Assembly (NCBI GenBank): GCA_904420155.1
Contig: CAJFUH010000201.1
Location: 1-5,101, forward strand
Source: an uncultured Clostridia bacterium
Lineage (GTDB): Bacteria > Bacillota > Clostridia > Oscillospirales > Acutalibacteraceae
Length of the DNA: 5,101 nucleotides
Direction of reading: 5' to 3'
Part shown: in pieces, positions 1 to 3,511 of the stretch
Position numbering within the stretch: position 1 is the first letter of the stretch
How the letters are laid out: each line of letters begins with the position of its first letter
Program-made: the position numbers and the translations under genes
Notes under the pieces: generated by a model
What the model saw: only the letters and a program-made list of their open reading frames with translations
What the model was told of the DNA's origin: nothing
The model's database searches: none

Positions 1-8
1 GAGGCTTA

Positions 9-16
9 CTCCTCCT
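9..16 (-). promoter_or_regulatory. Shine-Dalgarno of a gene starting off the left edge
   Basis: On the minus strand, six bases after the spmB stop, the sequence reads AGGAGGAG, a very strong ribosome binding site. The remaining eight bases to the window edge contain no ATG, GTG or TTG, so the start codon should lie at or just past the edge at normal spacing. This shows a third gene downstream of spmB in the same operon. In Bacillus subtilis the gene after spmB is rluB (pseudouridine synthase). That identity is only an analogy here. Confidence 0.7.
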
Positions 17-21
17 AGCGT

Positions 22-549
22 TCAACTGGCTGGAAAAAACAGCCGGACCGCCAAAGCGGAAATCAAAAAGCTGGCCGTGTCCGCTGTAACGGCCGCCGGG
101 ATAGTATGCCGGGTCTTTTTGATTCCAACCGCTCCAAAATAAACCGCAATGGCATAAAAAGTTGTTTCCGTAGATCCCATCATCACAGCCGCCACCCGGC
201 CCGCAAAACTGTCCGGCCCGCAGGTGGAAAAAATTTGATCCAAAATAGCAATGGAACCGCTCCCTGAAACAGGGCGCAGCAAGGTGAGCGGCATCACTTC
301 CGGGGGAAGCCCCAGAAAAGAAGCTACCGGGCGGATCGCCGCAGTAAATAAATCTAAGGCGCCGGAAGCCTTGAGCATAGTCACCGCGGTGATCAAACCG
401 ATCAAGGCAGGGGCAATGGACACCGTGGATTTCAATCCCTCTTTCGCCCCTTCTAAAAAGGTATCAAATAAAGGGACTTTCCGAAGGAATCCAAACAGGA
501 GGATCAAAGCGATCAGGACAGGAATCAAATAACTACCGAAGGCTTCCAT
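22..549 (-). CDS. spmB: Spore maturation protein SpmB
   Basis: Predicted 175-residue integral membrane protein, close to the about 178 residues of Bacillus subtilis SpmB. In that organism SpmA and SpmB are needed for full dehydration of the spore core and hence heat resistance. The molecular activity is not well defined, and the family is related to the nucleoside-recognition 'Gate' domain. Visible features are a hydrophobic N-terminus (residues about 5-22), the family motif LRPVSGSGS (91-99), and the conserved MMGSTETTFYAIAVYFG segment (123-139) followed by GIKKTRHTI and a final hydrophobic helix (about 151-172). The ATG overlaps the end of spmA by 17 bases in another frame, and a GGGG-containing ribosome binding site (555-558) lies five bases upstream inside spmA. 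Expression is therefore expected to be coupled to spmA. No truncation or odd residue is seen. Confidence 0.93.
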   Translation of the reverse strand: MEAFGSYLIPVLIALILLFGFLRKVPLFDTFLEGAKEGLKSTVSIAPALIGLITAVTMLKASGALDLFTAAIRPVASFLGLPPEVMPLTLLRPVSGSGSIAILDQIFSTCGPDSFAGRVAAVMMGSTETTFYAIAVYFGAVGIKKTRHTIPAAVTADTASFLISALAVRLFFPAS

Positions 550-1126
550 GTTGTCCCCGCCCTTCTAAAATTTTAGCCATCAGGATCCCCACCAAAAGGG
601 CGGCAAAGGAAGTAACCCACACCGCCGGCACCACATCAAAAGGCGTAGCGCTCCCATAGCGGGCCCGCTGAATGCCCATCATTGTGGGAAGCAACTGGAT
701 CGACGCAGTATTGATCACTACAAACATTGCCATACTGTTGTTGGCTACGCCTGGGGTAGGGTTGGTTTTCGCCATCTCTTTCATAGCGGCGATCCCCATA
801 GGGGTCGCCGCATTTCCCAGCCCCAATAAATTAGCGGTGACATTCATGCAGATGGCCCGCACAGCCGGGCTTTCCGGTTCATAATCGGGGAACAGCCGCT
901 TCATAACGGGGGCAAACGCCCTGGAAAGGATACGGGTGATCCCTCCGGCGTCGGCTATTTTCATCAAACCGGTCCATAAGCACATCATACCCAACAGGGA
1001 GATGACCAGCTGTACCGCATCCCCCGCCCCAGAAAGCACTGCGTCGGATACTTCCTGCATCCTGCCTGTGGCTAACGCACACAGGATACTAATCAACATG
1101 AGGGCTCCCCAGATTATGTTCATCAT
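533..1126 (-). CDS. spmA: Spore maturation protein SpmA
   Basis: Predicted 197-residue membrane protein, practically the length of Bacillus SpmA (about 196). It acts with SpmB in spore core dehydration during late sporulation. Visible features are an N-terminal hydrophobic helix (3-19), a hydrophobic segment (about 38-56), the hallmark MNVTANLLGLGNAATPMG stretch (94-111) followed by AAMKEM, a central VVINTASIQLLP segment (136-147), and a C-terminal membrane helix (about 165-184). The start is an ATGATG pair at 1126/1123. GGTGATG (minus strand of 1131-1137) is complementary to the 16S 3' end and lies 4 or 7 bases upstream, so initiation at 1123 is also possible and would shorten the protein by one residue. 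It is the first gene of the visible spm operon. In Bacillus dacB precedes spmA in a sporulation operon, but here the upstream gene is the divergent abrB. Confidence 0.93.
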   Translation of the reverse strand: MMNIIWGALMLISILCALATGRMQEVSDAVLSGAGDAVQLVISLLGMMCLWTGLMKIADAGGITRILSRAFAPVMKRLFPDYEPESPAVRAICMNVTANLLGLGNAATPMGIAAMKEMAKTNPTPGVANNSMAMFVVINTASIQLLPTMMGIQRARYGSATPFDVVPAVWVTSFAALLVGILMAKILEGRGQHGSLR

Positions 1127-1166
1127 CTTACATCACCACATCCTACACATATTCAAAAGGCACCCT

Positions 1167-1193
1167 TATTATGAATGCTTCTTCCCATCATAG
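1167..1193 (-). promoter_or_regulatory. Possible forespore-type promoter for spmAB
   Basis: On the minus strand CATAATA (1167-1173) fits the published sigma-G -10 consensus CATWHTA. CTATG (1189-1193) fits four of five positions of the -35 consensus GHATR. The spacer is 15 bases, shorter than the usual 17-18, and the match to sigma-E is poorer. The position, 41 bases ahead of the spmA start, is reasonable and the function of spmAB is sporulation-specific, but the evidence is weak. Confidence 0.22.
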
Positions 1194-1296
1194 CGCCATG
1201 AGATAACGTTTTATCCTTTTAGGGCCTGTTCTGAATAAAGAAAAAAATTGATCTAAAACCTATCCCCTTTTTTTGAGTAGCATGGATAAGTTCGAC

Positions 1297-1340
1297 TTTT
1301 TTCGTTCTTTTTCTATTTTTTCTTACATTTTAGCTTTTTT
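1297..1340. other. Phased T-tracts, predicted bent DNA
   Basis: Five T-tracts of 4-6 bases (1297-1302, 1308-1312, 1316-1321, 1328-1331, 1335-1340) have centres 10.5, 8.5, 11 and 8 bases apart, so they average close to one helical turn. Such phasing is known to give intrinsic curvature. It lies about 110-155 bases upstream of the abrB -35 box and could serve promoter activation or protein binding. The curvature is predicted from the pattern only. Confidence 0.4.
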
Positions 1341-1451
1341 ATAAACTAGGTAATTTTTATATAAAACTAGTTATATTTCCGGTAAATACGACATAATTTT
1401 CTGATTCTTTATAAAAAACCGAAAAAATATTCGGATTCCCCCTCCAATCAA

Positions 1452-1480
1452 TTGACAAATTTCGGAATTAACTGTATAAT
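1452..1480 (+). promoter_or_regulatory. Consensus sigma-A promoter of abrB
   Basis: TTGACA (1452-1457) and TATAAT (1475-1480) are separated by exactly 17 bases, so both hexamers and the spacing match the housekeeping consensus perfectly. Transcription should start near 1486-1488, giving a leader of about 68 nucleotides before the abrB ATG. A promoter this strong is normally held down by a repressor, in keeping with the dyad and repeats around it. Confidence 0.9.
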
Positions 1481-1486
1481 TATTTC

Positions 1487-1503
1487 AACAATTCCAAATT
1501 GTT
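1487..1503. promoter_or_regulatory. Inverted repeat at the abrB start site, likely operator
   Basis: AACAATT (1487-1493) and AATTGTT (1497-1503) are perfect 7-bp inverted arms around a CCA centre. The dyad begins at the expected first transcribed base, a classic place for an operator that blocks initiation or promoter escape. Without a T-run behind it and with AT-only stems it is a poor terminator. The binding protein is unknown; AbrB autoregulation is one option. Confidence 0.5.
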
Positions 1504-1539
1504 ACAGTTCATTTATTTCAAAATTCGGATTTATCAATG

Positions 1540-1547
1540 AAAGGAAG
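1540..1547 (+). promoter_or_regulatory. abrB ribosome binding site (fixes the start)
   Basis: AAAGGAAG lies seven bases before the ATG at 1555. An in-frame ATG at 1537 overlaps the beginning of this site and has no ribosome binding site of its own, so the downstream ATG is chosen. Confidence 0.8.
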
Positions 1548-1554
1548 TGCTATT

Positions 1555-1806
1555 ATGAAATCGACTGGTATCGTAAGGAAATTGGATGAATTAGGAAGAA
1601 TTGTATTGCCGATTGAATTGAGAAGAACGCTCGATATCAATGATAGAGATCCTTTGGAGATTTTTGTAGAGGACTCTACCATTATCTTAAAAAAATATGA
1701 GCCCGCCTGCATCTTTTGCAACGATACAAAAGATGTTGTCGTCTATAAAGGCCGCAATGTGTGCGCAAACTGCATCCGGGAACTCAAAGAGGTCTCTGAG
1801 AAATAA
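1555..1806 (+). CDS. abrB: AbrB-family transition-state regulator with CxxC pairs
   Basis: Predicted 83-residue DNA-binding protein. Residues 1-48 (MKSTGIVRK, DELGRIVLPIELRRTL, EIFV, IILKKY) form a swapped-hairpin AbrB domain nearly the same as the N-terminal half of Bacillus AbrB. In Bacillus that domain represses transition-state genes during exponential growth. The C-terminal part differs: C52-x2-C55 and C70-x2-C73, 14 residues apart, suggest a small zinc-ribbon-like knuckle in place of the Bacillus oligomerization tail. Family length is usually 80-96 residues. The ATG at 1555 has a well-placed ribosome binding site; an upstream ATG at 1537 would add six residues but lacks one. The gene is monocistronic, with a consensus promoter before it and a terminator right after. 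SpoVT is less likely because the large C-terminal GAF domain is absent. Zinc binding is inferred. Confidence 0.9.
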   Translation: MKSTGIVRKLDELGRIVLPIELRRTLDINDRDPLEIFVEDSTIILKKYEPACIFCNDTKDVVVYKGRNVCANCIRELKEVSEK

Positions 1807-1817
1807 CGAAAAACAAA

Positions 1818-1853
1818 AAGGCTGTCTGTTTTTATCGCCAGGCAGTCTTTTTT
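1818..1853 (+). terminator. Rho-independent terminator of abrB
   Basis: AAGGCTGTCTG (1818-1828) pairs with CAGGCAGTCTT (1839-1849) in an 11-bp stem with two G-U pairs and a 10-base loop. The stem runs into six Ts (1848-1853), and As before it can extend the pairing into the T-run. It starts 11 bases after the abrB stop and should end that transcript. Confidence 0.85.
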
Positions 1854-1900
1854 CTGCTCAGAAAGCATCTTCCTGGTTTTTATATATCTTTCTTCCATGG

Positions 1901-1930
1901 CCCGACGGTTTTCAGCCGTTGGGTTTCTTT
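1901..1930 (+). terminator. Second terminator-like hairpin
   Basis: CCCGACGG (1901-1908) pairs with CCGTTGGG (1916-1923) in an 8-bp GC-rich stem with one G-U pair and a 7-base loop, followed by the T-rich tail TTTCTTT. It may back up the abrB terminator and insulate the downstream promoter from read-through. The interrupted T-run makes it a weaker terminator than the one at 1818. Confidence 0.55.
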
Positions 1931-1972
1931 ATTTCCTTTTTAAGACCAAATTCCATAAAAAGGTCAAAACTT

Positions 1973-1983
1973 TTGAAGTTCAA
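1973..1983. promoter_or_regulatory. Short palindrome TTGAA-G-TTCAA
   Basis: This is a perfect 5-bp inverted repeat centred at 1978, exactly 21 bases (two helical turns) upstream of the centre of the next palindrome at 1999. It could be an accessory regulator site upstream of the operon promoter, but a repeat this short also occurs by chance. Confidence 0.25.
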
Positions 1984-1990
1984 GATACAC

Positions 1991-2007
1991 TAAATTAGTC
2001 TAATTTA
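1991..2007. promoter_or_regulatory. 17-bp palindrome just upstream of the -35 box
   Basis: TAAATTAG (1991-1998) and CTAATTTA (2000-2007) are perfect 8-bp inverted arms around one base. The dyad ends three bases before the -35 box of the operon promoter, so a bound protein could touch RNA polymerase (activator) or cover the -35 (repressor). AT-rich dyads of this size are typical of winged-helix and MarR/ArsR-type sites. The binding protein is not known. Confidence 0.5.
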
Positions 2008-2010
2008 ACA

Positions 2011-2038
2011 TTGACTTTTTCTATCTTTGGATGATAAT
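2011..2038 (+). promoter_or_regulatory. Sigma-A promoter of the arsR-pot operon
   Basis: TTGACT (2011-2016, five of six) and GATAAT (2033-2038, five of six) are separated by 16 bases. An alternative -10, TAATAT at 2035-2040, would give 18. Transcription should start near 2045, leaving a leader of about 70 nucleotides before the GTG at 2115. It is the only good promoter between abrB and the operon. Confidence 0.7.
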
Positions 2039-2040
2039 AT

Positions 2041-2052
2041 ATAGACATCTAT
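2041..2052. promoter_or_regulatory. Inverted repeat ATAGA-CA-TCTAT at the start site
   Basis: Perfect 5-bp arms flank two bases immediately after the -10 box and over the predicted transcription start. ArsR/SmtB repressors usually bind AT-rich imperfect dyads overlapping their own promoter, so this is a plausible autoregulatory operator for the following gene. The arms are short, so confidence is moderate to low. Confidence 0.35.
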
Positions 2053-2067
2053 CAATTAAGTGGCAAA

Positions 2068-2089
2068 GTTTTCCTTGCGCACGGAAAAC
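2068..2089. promoter_or_regulatory. Near-perfect 22-bp dyad in the arsR leader
   Basis: GTTTTCC (2068-2074) and GGAAAAC (2083-2089) are perfect 7-bp arms, and the centre holds the self-complementary TGCGCA (2076-2081). Ten of eleven base pairs of symmetry match; only 2075/2082 does not. As DNA it is a strong operator candidate about 25-45 bases downstream of the transcription start. As RNA it would form a hairpin ending 12 bases before the ribosome binding site. There is no T-run after it, so it is not a terminator. Confidence 0.55.
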
Positions 2090-2099
2090 AGCATTTTAG

Positions 2100-2117
2100 A
2101 CAGGAGGGACGCCTGTG
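2100..2117 (+). promoter_or_regulatory. Ribosome binding site and GTG start within a small hairpin
   Basis: The Shine-Dalgarno sequence (AGGAGGG, 2102-2108) stands six bases before the GTG start. ACAGG (2100-2104) is complementary to CCTGT (2112-2116), so a 5-bp stem with a 7-base loop could tie up part of the ribosome binding site and two bases of the start codon. The stem is short and its effect may be modest. Confidence 0.45.
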
Positions 2118-2432
2118 CAGCAAACCTGGTACCAGGAATGCGTGGCTTTGTTTAAAGCATTATCGGATGAAACCCGTTTGCGTATCGTAGAAATGCTATG
2201 TAGGGAGGAAATGTGCGGCTGCCATATTTTAAAAGCCTTTCAGATCACACAGCCCACCCTTTCTTATCACATGAAAATTTTGACCGATTGTTCTCTCCTG
2301 CTGGCGAGACGGGAAGGGACGTTGGTCCAATACCGGGTGAACCCGGAAAAAATCTCCATGATCCAGGAATTCTGCCGGGAGTTGTCTTCTGTCTGTAGAA
2401 CTCCGCACGACATAGAAAGGAGTTCCTTATAA
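2115..2432 (+). CDS. ArsR/SmtB-family repressor with CxC box, first gene of pot operon
   Basis: Predicted 105-residue winged-helix regulator of typical ArsR length. LFKALSDETRLRIVEML (12-28) is the family's first-helices signature, QPTLSYHMKIL (46-56) is the recognition helix and ARREGTLVQYRV (64-75) is the wing. EMCGCHIL (32-39) aligns with the metal box ELCVCDL of E. coli ArsR and CadC, with C34 and C36 in place of the sensor cysteines. The third E. coli ArsR ligand (Cys37) corresponds to L39 here and is missing. Further cysteines are C9, C29, C59, C87 and C94. It may sense metal(loid), a thiol-reactive compound or redox state; the effector cannot be told. The GTG start is set by AGGAGGG six bases upstream. 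Its TAA overlaps the potA ATG by one base (TAATG), so it is coupled to the transporter and probably represses the whole operon, including itself. Confidence 0.9.
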   Translation: MQQTWYQECVALFKALSDETRLRIVEMLCREEMCGCHILKAFQITQPTLSYHMKILTDCSLLLARREGTLVQYRVNPEKISMIQEFCRELSSVCRTPHDIERSSL

Positions 2433-3511
2433 TGACAGATTCTATTCTTGCTCTGAACCAAGTAACCAAACATTTTGGTACGGTAGAAGCTCTAAAAGGC
2501 ATCTCGTTAGATGTAAAAAAAGGGGAATTTCTCACCTTATTGGGACCCTCCGGCTGTGGAAAAACCACTACTCTGCGGATCATTGCCGGGCTAGAAGTCC
2601 CCGACAGCGGAACCGTTTTGCTCCAAGGAAAAAACGTGACTTTCTGGGAACCCAACAAGCGCAATGTCAATACTGTCTTCCAGAATTACGCGTTATTCCC
2701 CCACATGGACGTTTTCCACAACATTGCCTATGGGCTGAAACTAAAAAAAGAAAAAAAGCCCATCATCAAGCAAAAGGTACAGGAGATACTGGATCTGGTT
2801 CAATTATCCGGATATGAAAAACGGATGCCCTCCCACCTTTCCGGTGGTCAGAAACAGCGGGTAGCTATCGCCAGGGCATTGGTAAACAATCCGGATATCC
2901 TGTTGTTAGACGAGCCTCTGGGGGCGTTAGACCTGCAACTGAGAAGGCAAATGCAGGTGGAACTCAAGAAATTGCAGCAGCACTTGGGCATTACCTTTAT
3001 CTACATCACTCACGACCAGGAAGAGGCCCTCAATATGAGCGACCGGGTAGGGATTATGAACGCCGGCGCCCTGGAACAGCTGGGCACTCCAGACGATGTA
3101 TATGAACGGCCCGCCACCCCTTTCGCCGCCCGTTTCATCGGGTTAAGCAATATTTTCGACTCCGTTGTAGAGGGAAAAGATTCTTCGGGAAACCTGATCC
3201 TTTCCTATGCCGGGGGAACGATTAAGGCCCAAGGGGAAGCTTCCGTGGGAGATATCCTCACGTTATCGGTGCGTACCGAACGCGTTCTCTACGGACAGGA
3301 AGATCGTTTTGGTTTTTCTTTACAAGGCGTAGTAAAATCTCATCATTATACCGGAGGTCTTCTTCGGACGGTATTGCAATTGGGAAACGGCGAAGAACTC
3401 ACCGTCAGCGGAATGGGCGGAGGGGATAACCGTATTCCCACCGGTACCCGCGTATCCATTCAGTGGGATCCAGCCTGCTCTGTGATTGTGGAGAGGAGGC
3501 GCCGTCCGTGA
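2432..3511 (+). CDS. potA: Spermidine/putrescine-type ABC transporter ATPase PotA
   Basis: Predicted 359-residue cytoplasmic ATP-hydrolysing subunit of an importer, close to the usual PotA length (about 350-380). Visible motifs are Walker A GPSGCGKT (38-45), Q-loop Q84 within TVFQNYALFPHM (81-92, characteristic of PotA), signature LSGGQ (136-140), Walker B ILLLDE (156-161), D-loop ALD (165-167) and switch His194. A C-terminal TOBE-type regulatory domain follows (about 280-353, beginning VRTERV). All catalytic residues are present. The ATG overlaps the stop of the repressor gene by one base, with AAAGGAG (2416-2422) nine bases upstream. The last codons (ERRRRP) contain the ribosome binding site of potB, and its TGA overlaps the potB GTG. 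Related ATPases for ferric iron, phosphonate or sugars exist, but the PotB/PotC neighbours favour polyamine. Substrate choice depends on a binding protein outside the window. Confidence 0.93.
   Translation: MTDSILALNQVTKHFGTVEALKGISLDVKKGEFLTLLGPSGCGKTTTLRIIAGLEVPDSGTVLLQGKNVTFWEPNKRNVNTVFQNYALFPHMDVFHNIAYGLKLKKEKKPIIKQKVQEILDLVQLSGYEKRMPSHLSGGQKQRVAIARALVNNPDILLLDEPLGALDLQLRRQMQVELKKLQQHLGITFIYITHDQEEALNMSDRVGIMNAGALEQLGTPDDVYERPATPFAARFIGLSNIFDSVVEGKDSSGNLILSYAGGTIKAQGEASVGDILTLSVRTERVLYGQEDRFGFSLQGVVKSHHYTGGLLRTVLQLGNGEELTVSGMGGGDNRIPTGTRVSIQWDPACSVIVERRRRP

Larger units (their letters stand above)
1429..1531 (+). repeat. Three TTCGGAWT repeats around the abrB promoter
   Basis: TTCGGATT occurs at 1430-1437 and 1524-1531, within identical ATTCGGATT nonamers, and TTCGGAAT occurs at 1461-1468. 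Start-to-start distances are 31 and 63 bases, near 3 and 6 helical turns, so all copies would face the same side of the helix. The first is also half of an inverted repeat CCGAA-6-TTCGG (1419-1434), the second lies between the -35 and -10 boxes, and the third lies just upstream of the ribosome binding site. They look like binding sites of a regulator, possibly AbrB itself, though no protein can be named from sequence. Confidence 0.5.
1127..1554. other. Divergent intergenic region spmA-abrB
   Basis: This 428-base region is strongly AT-rich between two divergently read genes. From left to right it holds the spmA ribosome binding site and a possible sporulation-type promoter (minus strand, near 1167-1193). 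A T-rich stretch with phased T-tracts follows (1297-1340), then two copies of AAACTAG 21 bases apart (1343 and 1364) and an inverted repeat CCGAA/TTCGG (1419-1434). The right end holds the abrB promoter (1452-1480), a dyad at the start site (1487-1503) and the abrB ribosome binding site. I see no convincing protein gene or structured RNA in it. Confidence 0.7.
1807..2114. other. Intergenic region abrB to arsR-pot operon
   Basis: These 308 bases hold the abrB terminator, a second terminator-like hairpin (1901-1930), and a cluster of palindromes and a promoter controlling the following operon (1973-2116). Bases 1931-1972 show nothing recognisable. No small gene is supported. Confidence 0.7.

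Noticed and set aside
251..532. Plus-strand open frame inside spmB
   Set aside because: It is antisense to a clearly recognised gene, with low-complexity basic composition and no family resemblance.
1211..1219. Minus-strand AAAGGATAA resembling a sigma-H -35 element
   Set aside because: There is no GAAT-type -10 element 11-12 bases downstream.
1282..1344. 20-codon frame MDKFDFFRSFSIFSYILAFL in the abrB upstream region
   Set aside because: It is very short, has no real ribosome binding site (only GAG four bases ahead), and its phenylalanine content follows simply from the T-tracts.
1537..1554. Upstream ATG that would extend AbrB by six residues
   Set aside because: It overlaps the ribosome binding site of the ATG at 1555 and has none itself; family proteins start at or near MKSTG.
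1818..1923. Idea that the two hairpins form a riboswitch for the pot operon
   Set aside because: They lie upstream of the operon promoter at 2011, the first directly ends abrB, and no known aptamer core is visible.
1697..1993. Plus-strand open frame running from abrB through both hairpins
   Set aside because: It begins inside abrB in another frame, crosses the terminator and has no family signature.
2245..2670. Minus-strand open frame across the arsR-potA junction
   Set aside because: It is antisense to two strongly recognised genes and has no recognisable domain or ribosome binding site.
3463..3507. Upstream ATG that would extend PotB by 15 residues
   Set aside because: It would overlap potA by 49 bases without a ribosome binding site, whereas the GTG at 3508 has GAGGAGG and a 4-base overlap.
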